Positions 1 through 9,248 of a DNA stretch of 64,000 nt are shown piece after piece. The stretch is taken from positions 2,356,001 to 2,420,000 of the forward strand of contig JAUTDP010000011.1 of the NCBI GenBank assembly GCA_033439795.1, in the 5' to 3' direction. How positions within the stretch are numbered: position 1 is the stretch's first letter; every line of letters starts with the position of its first letter. The translations under genes and the position numbers were made by a program. The notes under the pieces were generated by a model that worked only from the letters and a program-made list of their open reading frames with translations, was not told the origin of the DNA and did not search any database. The DNA is from Sordaria brevicollis. Its lineage: Eukaryota; Ascomycota; Sordariomycetes; Sordariales; Sordariaceae.

Positions 1-436
1 CACTATCTCACGTACGAACAACCGAGCGATTATACAGGAAGAAGCACCTCGTGCAACCGATCGTGTTATTGAAACACCTAGTCAACAGCTAAGCGGTATC
101 ACCGATATCTGGCAAATTCCAAATTTGCGAGCACACCGAATGGAATGAACAGGCTCTCCTGGAGTGGCTGCTTGTAGGAGATGCCGCGGAAGTGGACGCG
201 CAGATGGCCATCTCCTATATCGGGGATAGGACCCCTCCTCGAAGGCCATCATGGCCCCCGAGCCTTCGACTTTCACCCCCATCTCTCCCAAGAGTTATCG
301 CCATGCTTCCATCAAGCGCCCTATTGCCTGGGCTCCGCTTTTGAGCTTTGCTAAGCTCCACACGTCTCCTGGACACCCTGTCCCGGAGCCCGTCAACACC
401 CCCCGTTAGTTTCGGACCTCGAAAACCACCCTGCTA
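1..436. other. No gene seen (left edge)
   Basis: Mixed-composition sequence without a convincing reading frame. The only ORF is a 69-codon minus-strand frame at 82-291 with no recognisable motif. A gene entering from outside the window cannot be excluded. Confidence 0.4.
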
Positions 437-940
437 GTGGCAGAGTGGAAAAATCAAGATAACGACCTTTTCAAATCCAGCAATTCTGCGAAGCTTAAGA
501 GTGGAACGGGATCGGACACCAAGACTCCTTCCGGTCACAAGCGTGGCCGTCCCGCCGGAAATCCGGCCTCCGGAAGAAGCCGAGCCACTCCCGCCACCGG
601 TAGAAGCATTTCTACCGCCAAATCCAGATGCTTGACGGCCAAGAAGCCCAGCTACGTGGAGCCAGCCACGACAACTGATAAGGACGAGTCTGCCGGCCCC
701 GTTGCTTAGGATGCCTTGGACAATGAGACTGAGTCCAAGCCGTCATTGAGCAGAACCCCCAGCTTTTGGCGCCGCGCCCCCAACGCAGGAGAGCATTGGC
801 CACCCATTCTCCCATCAAGTTTGGGTAAAACACAGCTTCCCTTCGAGCAAACTCATCACGCCCTGAGCCTACCACCAAGCAGCACTTACAAAAGCTTCGC
901 CGTAAGGAACGGCTTTCGGCGCCACAAGTTATATTTATAG
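437..940 (+). pseudogene. Relic reading frame with AT-hook-like motif, copy A
   Basis: One frame stays open from 437 to 940 except for a single TAG at 707-709. Before the stop it is basic and Ser/Thr/Pro-rich. It carries a KRGRP motif like an AT-hook core (DNA minor-groove binding) and then the string YVEPATTTDKDESAGP. After the stop it continues with DALDNETES. Nearly the same string, YVEPATTTDKDDSAGP followed by DYEALDD, occurs in the frame ending at 3538. The two tracts are therefore related, and the TAG here stands where the other copy has a Tyr codon (TAT). I do not recognise the family. A decayed duplicate of a nuclear, AT-hook-type protein is the simplest reading; a short real protein ending at 709 is the alternative. 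Confidence 0.4.
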
Positions 941-1698
941 GAGGTAGGGCCACGGCAACTCAGGGAAAGCACCAGCAACGGCTAGAGCGCTATTCTTCCC
1001 TCCGTCCTTGCAGCTGTAAGTGAAAATCTCCTTTCTTGCATTCTTGTCCAGCCCACTCTTTCAGTCATTCAGCCAGTCTGCCAGTGTTGTCTGTTTAACG
1101 GTAAATCCTTTGAAAGATGCTTAAGTCCTACCAATGGAATCCCAGAATGCCGCGCCGTCCCACCACCTGCGGGTGAATGGGAGCCCGTAATGGGTAATTG
1201 TACGGTCCGAGCCGAGGGAAGGTTGCGGGTGCGACTCAGGCAACACTGGCTGGCTGGCTGATTGGCTACTAATCTTGAACAACTGAGTATGTGTAGACCG
1301 ACAGTTTAACCAAGATCGTCGAAGTTTGGCTCGATTTCTTGTATCCAGGATCATGTTAACTACCACAGTTAGCAGAAGGCCTCGAGCAGATACCTTACTA
1401 TCTTCACCGGAATAAGTACTCGTTAGGAGCAGAAAACTATCGCTGACACTCAGGTTGATAAATTCGCTCAGAATGAGGTCTAGGTTGCTACCTAGTCTCC
1501 TGCCACCGCGCCGTCGGTTTCCTTTAAAGGCATACACCGTTCCCATTTTTGGGCACCGCGACCTTTTATTGTCGTCCTCTTCATGCTTGACCACCCGCCC
1601 TTCGGCAATTTGGTCATAAGTAACGTCCTCGCCAGCAATCCAACCTTTGTCGCCGCAGCCCCATTTTGGCCGCTTGAAGACTGCCTACGAACCCCAGC
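941..1698. other. No gene seen
   Basis: No supported coding signal. The longest frame is a 157-codon minus-strand ORF (1121-1594) of unremarkable composition with no domain I can name. Small repeats such as the run of 'tggctggctgattggct' near 1248 look like chance. Confidence 0.35.
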
Positions 1699-1901
1699 AT
1701 GTCCTTCGACGGCGGCGTCAACACCAGCTTCGCCCACTCTACCATCTCCGGCATGCCCTTTGACAACCACCAGTAACCCAAAAGCCATGGATGGTCGACG
1801 AGAGCAACCCCAGCGAGCAGAACTACAGGAATCTAACTGCCCACATGCACAATCTGGGCTACACGTGCACTGTGAAGGCTGTCAAGCACGCTTGCTACTA
1901 A
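1699..1901 (+). pseudogene. Short protein-like relic split by a frameshift
   Basis: Two adjacent pieces read like fungal protein in different frames. At 1699-1776 a 25-residue frame starts MSFDGGVNTSFAHSTISG and ends at TAA. At 1785-1901 a second frame runs PWMVDESNPSEQNYRNLTAH, then HNLGYTCTVKAVKHACY and a stop. The codon choice (C/G at third positions) resembles the real genes of the window. A single indel near 1776-1785 would connect them. I do not recognise the product; it could be the end of a small secreted protein (two Cys near the C-terminus), but no signal peptide or upstream exon can be assigned. Confidence 0.35.
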
Positions 1902-2388
1902 TTACACCCCTACCCTGCATCTACTAGCCCATCACGTTGCTGCATTTTCATCCGGTGGTTCGTTGCGTCAAATTATCGCATTCGGAGGGGGCGCGGAATT
2001 CGAACACGTTCCTCCACCCGGTGATTTTGAAGCATCTCGTCAGCCTAATCAATCATCATATAGTGGACACGACGTGGAGTATATCCGTCTCACGATATTT
2101 TGTCTGCGATAGACAGCCAGTTGTCTTCTTATAGTATAAAGGATGGGTTTGAAGGATTTGGGTAATGCGCAGCTTTGCCAGAATCTCGTTCTTTTTCAGT
2201 ACTGACACCTTCGGGAGATTCGAATTTGGTTTTCAAGAGGTTCCGGGTCGAATTTCAACGTTTCGCTAAATCCCGATCATTATCCGCATCGACCAATTTA
2301 ACGGCGGACAAGACGCTGAATTGAAGGCCACAGACACGGTACAATATTACTCAGACAACCGGAGAAGTAACAAAGACGTCGCAATCTT
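1902..2388. other. No gene seen
   Basis: No frame or motif I can support. Somewhat more AT-rich than its flanks between about 2030 and 2400. Confidence 0.4.
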
Positions 2389-2874
2389 TTGCAAAATACT
2401 CCATCTACTCCTTATAGGATTGTCACCAAATCTGTGATGTGCTCCGGCGAAAGATCCACGGTGACCATTGCATCAACAGCAGGCCATCTGGACTGTTCCT
2501 CTTGGATAAGAACGAACGGGACATTGACTTGGCCCCTAGAATCCCCATGGGCCCTTCATGGCGTCCACCTCATGAATGATCCTGCCGTGGAGGATTACTC
2601 GGCCCTAAAGACACCGACAGAGCCGCTTGCTGTACAGCCCGTCAAGTCGATGCCCAATATCGGTGCACATGGGGCTCACGGGGGTGCCATTTCTTCCAAC
2701 AATATCCACGTCGGTTACTTTCCAGGACATTGCGGCAATGAATTCCACGATGGAAACTTGCTCTGTTACCAATTTTGTTCTCGACCTCAGCGTACGGTTG
2801 ATGTGAGCGGCAAACCCGCTCACCCGATTCAGCCGGATCCAACTCGTTCTTGGAACCGACAGAACAGGAGCTAA
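2389..2874 (+). CDS. Doubtful ORF, 161 codons, unknown
   Basis: An open frame from 2389 to a TAA at 2872-2874. The stretch from about residue 65 to 125 (for example NDPAVEDYSALKTPTEPLAV and GAHGAHGGAISSNNIHVGYF) reads like protein with mixed polar composition. The first third is low-quality, and there is no good start context, signal peptide or known domain. It lies inside the decayed 0-9 kb zone, so it is more likely a relic than a working gene. Confidence 0.2.
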   Translation: MQNTPSTPYRIVTKSVMCSGERSTVTIASTAGHLDCSSWIRTNGTLTWPLESPWALHGVHLMNDPAVEDYSALKTPTEPLAVQPVKSMPNIGAHGAHGGAISSNNIHVGYFPGHCGNEFHDGNLLCYQFCSRPQRTVDVSGKPAHPIQPDPTRSWNRQNRS

Positions 2875-2950
2875 TTCAAGTCAACTTCAAGAGCTCGCCA
2901 GATTCTTCTTTATACGTTACTGTTGGCAACAAACCACCACGCGATGTGGG

Positions 2951-3538
2951 ATGGAGAGTGTGGTTGGGATTGGGTCGGGGGCTGGATCGTTGGAGATTGA
3001 TGGGGGGAGCCACCAACTTCAGGGGCAAGACCGTGATCGTGCGGCAGCGAGCCAACAGTCTGTGGGTTGTAGTTGTAAGATCCACGGTTCGCATCATGGT
3101 GTTCTTTTTGGCAGCCTCCTCCGTCTGAGGCGTGAATCTGCCAATCCTGGAGCGATGCTGGCGCAAGCTGGCAACGAGCTTTTTGTTGACTACAGCGGAT
3201 GGATGGCGACTCTCCCACCGGCCATCACCACCAAGCCGAGACGTTCAACAAGCCAAAAGCAACGTACACCTTTCAGTCATGGACAACAACCCTGCATGAC
3301 CGAGGCCATAGCAGATGTTAACACTGCTGTCGGCGACGGCACCGCTGTCGTCGTTGACTCGTTGCCATTGCGATCAGTATCAAGAACGCCGCCAATGCCA
3401 GTTACATCGCGAGTGTTAACAAAGCGGCCGTCAAGACCGCCAAAAGCCAACTACGTAGAGCCGGCCACGACAACGGATAAGGACGATTCCGCTGGCCCCG
3501 TGGACTATGAAGCTTTGGACGACTCGCCCACTGGCTAG
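2951..3538 (+). pseudogene. Relic reading frame, copy B of the YVEPATTTDKD segment
   Basis: A 195-codon frame ends at TAG 3536-3538. Only its last ~50 codons (about 3385-3538) look coding. They carry YVEPATTTDKDDSAGP and DYEALDDSPTG, matching the tract at about 640-740. Beyond the stop the same frame continues as VAKRQSQSQSQSQTYGEVVL, driven by a four-unit agtcgc hexamer repeat around 3550-3573, until a stop near 3630. This suggests that the terminal TAG is secondary, or that exon boundaries have been lost. Family unknown. The shared segment with copy A is the main evidence that this was once a gene. Confidence 0.35.
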
Positions 3539-3627
3539 GTGGCCAAGAGGCAGTCGCAGTCGCAGTCGCAGTCCCAAACCTATGGTGAGGTGGTACTAAC
3601 AGTACCAGAAGAAGTATTGCCATCAGG

Positions 3628-4181
3628 ATGACCATCGAGGTTCAGGCCACGCTTCCTGCGAAGACTGCGCCAGGCTTCTTTGGCAGATTTGGCATTCCTC
3701 TGGCCGAGGGAGTCGGCCACCTTCTGCCAGTCGGCATCGACGCAGGTGGTCAAGTTCTCGATAAAGGCGTAAAGTACCTTGGTCTCAGCGAGACCGAGGG
3801 TGACGCCGTTGATGAGGAGGCCAAAGGAGGCGCCCTCGGCGGAAAAGCAGAGTGCCCATCAGCTTCGCTACTTGTTATACTCCTGGCATGCTTCGTTGCT
3901 TCGACCTTCTTACGATGCTCAACACAGATGCCGACGGTTATAATTCGGGCCGCAATTTCCACACTGGTTGCTTCCAGCAACGGTTCCAGCCAAATTACAA
4001 TACCCAACAATTTTCATGTGTTGGAGCGGGTTACATCAACATCGTTGGCGATAATCACGATGATCACGACTCACAAAGTGCCGTTGGCGCTGCTGTCCAT
4101 CACCTCGGAGAAGGATCCGCGCACCTCTCTCGATCCCAGGCCCAGTTGGAGAGGTCTGCTTCTACCAAGAGGACCAAGTGA
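3628..4181 (+). pseudogene. Protein-like tract shifting frame near 3850
   Basis: Residues 1-75 of a frame opening at 3628 read like a real protein rich in Gly and hydrophobics (GFFGRFGIPLAEGVGHLLPV, then LDKGVKYLGLSETEGDAVDEE). After about 3855 that frame becomes poor. A second frame, opening at 3852, takes over with TMLNTDADGYNSGRNF and later GAGYINIVGDNHDDHDSQSA, ending at TGA 4179-4181. The two together would give a protein of about 180 residues interrupted by one indel. No known domain is recognised. An unseen intron across about 3850-3900 is an alternative to a frameshift. Confidence 0.3.
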
Positions 4182-4975
4182 AGGAGGAAATGGGTGAAGC
4201 TCCCACCCAGGTTACGAGACAGGGCCCAATGTCAGCGCGCGGGAACTTCGAGTGCGGCCACCGGTCACCAACGGGGTGAGGCCACTACCACTGCAGAAGA
4301 CCAGATCACTGCCCGTTGTCCTGGCTCCGGAAAATTACGCCTTGTATCAGCCCATTGGATAGGATTTGGAAACATCTGCCTTCAGAGTAGTTCGTCATCA
4401 AGCCCACACGGTCAAGAGATTCCCTGCGAACTACCGCCCTTCCGGCTTTCCGGGGCATCTTCCCGGCAATCGGTGTCTTTCTGCGCCACCTTGCCGATTG
4501 AGTAATCTTGGGCCATCGCGTCGAGCCCATTGACGCTTTCAAGACCACCTGTTTGCGCCCAACCATGCTTCGCAACGTAGAGCCTATTGGTTGCGGCTTG
4601 TTCCCACTCCTACATGTATTCAACGCTATTGCGTCCCTACCACCACTTGTGGCCACGGGGCCATTAGTCTTCTTGCTATGATGGAGCATTACCGCCCTCC
4701 GGTGCCTGGACATATTCCGGCAAGTCGGCTGTCTATCTGATTCCGATCATCAAACCACCAGTTGCCGCAACCGGCTGCCAATACCGGCTCCACCAGCGTT
4801 CATCCCGATTCCACCTCCCACGGCCCGGTCCAGGTGGGAGATTCCGGCAAGACGGCCGCCTATCTGGCTCCCGTCTCGGCCACCACTAGCCGCGCAATGG
4901 CTCCGATATCAGCGTTTGTCCCGAGCCCATCTTGTTAGATCCTGGCCAGCACATGAGCCTGGGTTTCACCCGTAT
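4182..4975. other. Degenerate repeat-like sequence upstream of the 5-kb tandem array
   Basis: No gene supported. The phrase 'attccggcaag' followed by a tct/cct-rich stretch occurs at about 4712-4740 and again at 4832-4860. Phrases such as 'ccaataccggctccacca' resemble parts of the array that follows. It looks like more diverged units of the same repeat family. Confidence 0.3.
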
Positions 4976-5455
4976 TGCAAGTCAGCTAAGATCATGACCA
5001 ATGCTGCCACCCGTCCTGCAAGTCAGCTAAGATCATGACCGACGCCATCTTTGGTTTCTGAGCTAGCTGGCTGCTGGAAGAGTTCGCCAATGCAAGCGCG
5101 ACCAGCGGTTATCCCAGTCCCATTACCATAGATCCGGACCAGCGCATCAATCTAGCCTTTACGGCCACTGCAAGTCAGCTAAGATCATGACCGACGCCAT
5201 CTTTGGCTTCTGTTTCTGGATCCAAGGCAGCATATAAGCCTAGGCTCCACCCGTATTGCAAGTCAGCTAAGATCATGACCGACGCCATCTTTGGCTTCTG
5301 AGCTGGCCAGCTGCCGGAACCCGCCGCTAATACCAGCGCGACCAGCGGTTATCCCTATCCCACCTCCCATGAGGCGGGCCAGTATACCACCTCAGGCCTC
5401 AAACCCCATTGCAAGTCAGCTAAGATCATGACCGACGCCATCTTTGGCTCCTGGG
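4976..5455 (+). repeat. Tandem array: ~44-bp core in five copies, nested in a ~240-bp unit
   Basis: The core beginning tgcaagtcagctaagatcat and ending in ttctg starts at 4976 (truncated), 5017, 5169, 5257 and 5410. Copies 2 and 4 are 240 bp apart and copies 3 and 5 are 241 bp apart, so the array is two higher-order units of about 240 bp plus a partial one. Sequence between cores is also shared: gcgaccagcggttatccc occurs at about 5097 and 5337, and cacccgtattgcaag precedes copies 1 and 4. In one frame the core reads CKSAKIMTDAIFGF. In another frame the sequence before it repeats a DPxQHxSLGxTRIASQLRS pattern, so the unit may derive from coding DNA. It shows no RIP-like AT skew, as expected for repeats below the usual RIP length. 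Confidence 0.75.
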
Positions 5456-5783
5456 CCGGTCAGTCTTGCGGCTAGGGCTACGGGACGTTCGTATTAGACT
5501 CCAAACTTCAGACGGAGCGAAGACATATCCTGTGGAAGCTCAATCATTACCAGAGACGTTGCCGCGAAACGCCGAATATGATTGCGCGACGCTGGGGAAA
5601 CAATAAAGGGATGGAAGTACTCCCAAGTGACAGGAAGACTAGATGAAACAACGGCCCGCCAGGAACACCCCACCTGTTCCTTCAATCTCAAGATGGCCCG
5701 CTCGTTTTGGTAATTGGGGAACGGTATCTTTCATGCTAATAACTTACACAGACGACTGAGAACGAAAGATCGAAGTTGATGAC
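5456..5783. other. No gene seen
   Basis: No supported ORF or motif. A 65-codon minus-strand frame at 5494-5691 has no recognisable content. Confidence 0.4.
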
Positions 5784-6848
5784 GTGCAAGACGTTACGTA
5801 CACGGGGTCAATACCGCGAGAGGTGGTGGTAAGTGGTGCTGGTTCTGATGGGGTGTTCCAGCCCAAAAGGCCATGCCGGAGATCTGCCAGCGCGAAAGGC
5901 GTGCATGGCAGCATCACGCTCTCTTTAGGTACGCTCGCTGTGCGAGCTGACATGGAAAACTGCTTAGTCAGTAAAAGCCTGTTGAGTTGGTCGGCAGCGT
6001 CTGCGCAAGGTTGGGCAACCTCCTACCGAACCAACCCAGACCAGCTTGCTAGCTTGAACACTGCCCTGTGAAGACCGGGAATGGACTTCTCAGCCATTGC
6101 TGAGCTCGATCTCCTCCAAGAGGACCCTACTAGTGTCAAACTCGCCAACCACTTGAGGGCTGCTGACCTGCTCCCAGTCGAACTTCGCAACGTTAGAGGT
6201 AAGTTTGCGGATAAGAATAAGCCCTCCCGTATCCAGCGCTACAGTGTCCGGACTGTCTAGAAACAAGGAAGCGTTAAGATGTTGCAGATTCCTAGGTAGA
6301 CTGATCGCAATCCAAGCAATTTCAAGTACCGCAAGATCATATGCGTTGAACTATTACCATTACCCCTATCAAAACGGCCTTACCTCCCCCGTCGCATACC
6401 TAGCCCTGCTGGCGCACCTCCTATCTCTCAGCTCGTCTTCAAGACCAAGGCTCTCGATGAGATCTTGAGGTCGGTGACAGACTTTCTTGCCCGTCCCCGA
6501 TGCCGCCTACGCCTTCTTCTGTGGCTGCCCTTGCCAACGTCAACAATGGTGCCACCAACAATGGTTTCTTTGACGCCCACGCCGACGAGATGCACCAAAA
6601 TGAGCGCGCCGAATTGGTGTACAACAACACCGGCCATGAACAATGCCTCTTACGCGGGCAGCGTGGTCAACGGCAACGGCAACGGCAACAGCACCATCAA
6701 TGGTCAATGCCCCGCCGAGGCCATGGACCACGTCGGCAACAGCAGTAACACTTTGAGCGCCAGGAAGCCCGTCAATACCACGGCGACTGCGGCCATCACC
6801 CCAAAACCCATTCGAGGTCAGGAAGCCTGGGACATGATTTCCCTTTGA
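5784..6848 (+). pseudogene. Decayed gene: one frame open for ~355 codons except three stops
   Basis: Frame 3 runs from 5784 to TGA 6846-6848 with only three internal stops: TGA 6069-6071, TAG 6258-6260 and TAG 6297-6299. All three could come from CGA or CAG by a C-to-T change. The best part follows an ATG at 6081 (MDFSAIAELDLLQEDPTS, then HLRAADLLPVELRNVRGKF) and continues to ISQLVFKTKALDEILRSVTD at about 6430-6480. Between about 6490 and 6640 frame 2 reads better (VAALANVNNGATNNGFFDAH), after which frame 3 resumes with GNGNGNSTINGQCPAEAMD. That implies two compensating indels. The protein is not recognised. A multi-exon working gene is possible but less likely, since the stops lie inside the most protein-like stretches. 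Confidence 0.45.
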
Positions 6849-7005
6849 GGCCGCTAGGTATAAGATAGAGAGACTGGCGGTCTGGTTCCATCAACTCGTC
6901 TTGTCGCCACAGATTGCAGTGATTTTAGCTTTGATTCCCGCAGAACCTCATTTTGTTGAGCCGAATCCTGACAGAAATTCCTTCCGAAATGAAGGGATAT
7001 CGTAA
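6811..7005 (+). pseudogene. Protein-like tract, probably part of the same decayed gene
   Basis: Frame 1 reads FEVRKPGT, a TGA at 6835-6837, then FPFEAARYKIERLAVWFHQL and SPQIAVILALIPAEPHFVEP up to a TAA at 7003-7005. The hydrophobic and charged pattern looks like a folded protein. At its end the sequence tatcgtaagtacc is a good 5' splice site, so an intron may once have begun there. It overlaps the end of the preceding relic in a different frame, consistent with another indel in a single long ancestral gene. Function unknown. Confidence 0.35.
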
Positions 7006-7148
7006 GTACCTAACCATACGCCACATGATTGGAAGGAGCTTCCAGGAACCTGTTCACTCCGGGCTCTTTTCCCCACTGTCCACCACGGCCCTTTCCCTTA
7101 TGGACCAAAAGCTTGGACGTTTATGTCAGGGCATGTCCTCCCGACTAG

Positions 7149-8123
7149 TTGCTCGAGGCCGACACATCTCTTCCTTTCCAGGACGAGCGACCAGCCCATG
7201 TCATCACAATCAACCCGGAAAACATCAAAGCTTCCCAGACGACACAAGAAGCCGTGAACCTCAGAAGTGCCTTGGTTTCTTACAGCAACCGACAGAATCC
7301 TGCATCTCGGACCCAACAGCAATTGCGCCTTGGAGCCCAAGTGGCTCGTCTAGAGTTTACCAGTGAGTGTCTGTCAAGCTGGACCACAGTGGCGGCCCCA
7401 TGTCATTCTGAACAATTGGATACTCGACATCTGCTCACCAACGAGTGTCCAGCTTCAACTCCCGCCGCTACACGTCGTGACGAACAATATCCCGCGAGCT
7501 GCAAAACAATACTCTATGCTTTTCTGTTGTTTCACGCTGGAGGCCTGGCTATGGAAAAATATGGCTCAGCCTGCTCACACTCTTGGCTGGCCAGCGCCTA
7601 TCATTCGCTCGCTCAGCATTGCTATCTCCCACCCACACATAGCCTTCACGGTTTGAAGGCGGCCATCTGGTCACTCTGAGAGCGTCCGGAAGTGCAGAAT
7701 CGAGTCAGCCCAACCATCATTAAGACGACGAACACCTACATCAACAGCACTCTCAACTTTAACAAGGCCGGCGATGCCCATAGCACTGCCGACGCTGGCA
7801 AACTCATCAAACCCAACAAGATGTCCGATTTCTAACAGCACCGCCATGATCTCTTCAGCCCTTTGGCCTTTTGGACAAATCAGACTGACATTTGCAGCAC
7901 ATTTGTTGCCGTGCATATTGGGCAAGAAAATAGGCCCTCTAGCGTGGGGTTTCGACGTTGTGGCTTGCAGGGGCGGGGTACGGAAACATGGTTTTCCGTG
8001 GTTAGTAGCCTTTTGGACTTCAGCTCACCAGCTATCCATGTGCCGAAAGATCACCTAAAAGACTGCCAATGTCGATTCGGCTTTTGGAAACATCAGGAGC
8101 TATGTCTACATGCTAACTGGTGA
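7149..8123 (+). pseudogene. Protein-like tract with stops, possible continuation of the decayed gene
   Basis: Frame 3 is open from 7149 to 8123 except for TGA at 7677-7679 and 7848-7850. Good stretches are RPAHVITINPENIKASQTTQ with NLRSALVSYSNRQNPASRTQ (about 7190-7360), and VQNRVSPTIIKTTNTYINST with NFNKAGDAHSTADAGK (7692-7802). In the latter, a four-A run at 7800-7803 marks where another frame takes over (LIKPNKMSDF, stop). The first stretch is preceded by ttcctttccag (acceptor-like) and followed by gtgagt (donor-like) at about 7361, so it could be a genuine exon. I cannot assemble a complete intron-exon model, and the family is unknown. Confidence 0.35.
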
Positions 8124-9248
8124 CTGGCTGCCGGAATGGCGCCCAACAGTACACTTGGGGGTCACTCATATGCCGTCGATGGGCATAAGTGCTCGTACAT
8201 GGCGGGAAGAGCCTGTGGAATGAATCCTTGGGTCCCTCGGCTGCCCGATCTATCTCTGTCATGATTGAATACTCGAGTCTTTGCCGACGGCGTACGACGG
8301 TAGTTAAAGGACCAACGTAAGTAATCCATCACGGAAGCAGTGCCTCTATTTCTGATTTCAATTGTGCAAACCCCACTTATTATTATTGATTTTGATTCTA
8401 CATGGCTTCCACTGCCCTTCTTAACTGATTACCAACTTTACAATGGCACCAGAGGTCTTGGGAACCCCAGCGCTACCATTTTTATGCAGAAATAAGACCT
8501 CCGCGGAAAAGAAATACGAAGATAAGGACTCCGCCTTCTTCGATCGATCGCAATACTACAGTTCCAAGCTCCAGGCGTCTTTTTCCCCCCCGGGCTTTTG
8601 CTTCTTGAGCTCGGAGACTACCAGAGGCCAAGCGAGGCGACTCGTACAGATGCGCTGCTATTGATGGTGTATGTGTGGAAAAGTACAAGACTCGGGCAGT
8701 GAGTCTAGGCCCGGCCATGTCAGCCCCAATGCGGCATCGCCAGATTGTCCCCAAAAACAATCCAAGGGTGGACCTCACGTCCAATCATGATTCTTGCATT
8801 GTATTCCTGGCGTTCACTCTAGCAAGGAGCTGAACCTACTTGAGCAGAGCCTCGTCTGTTTACAGTTGTGAGTTTTGCCAGTGGGTAGCGGAAGGTGTGT
8901 TACACGACAACGCCATGTCCAACAAAAGAGCTGATATGAAGGCAGGCTACAAGCCATGGAACGCACAACTACATAGTGGTTGAGATCTTAGAGTTTGAGA
9001 TCTTTTTTATCCAGGGGGCATGTGGCTTCATGTTCTTGTTATGGAATGCTTTCGCCTACTCGGTTTTTGCACCTCAATCCAAATCTTCACCTGTTTTATT
9101 TGCCCTTCTCACAGTTATAGTTCTCATCTCGCCTTTTCTCGTTCTCTAACAGCCTGCTGTACAATTCCCTCCATAAGAGAGTTATAAGTACGACGAGTGG
9201 AAGAACTTTTCCTAAATCCCTCGTCAACATTCGCTACCTGACGCCGAC
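8124..9248. other. Intergenic, upstream of the membrane-protein gene
   Basis: No coding signal I can support. It ends in the leader of the gene starting at 9249; the pyrimidine-rich stretch at about 9060-9170 is typical of fungal promoters and leaders. No regulatory site can be named. Confidence 0.4.

Noticed and set aside
4976..5455. CRISPR-like array
   Set aside because: Irregular spacing (about 40-240 bp), related rather than unique spacers, and a eukaryotic setting. It is a nested tandem repeat.
1..9248. Subtelomeric position
   Set aside because: Gene decay is suggestive, but no TTAGGG arrays or known subtelomeric repeats are visible, so I do not claim it.
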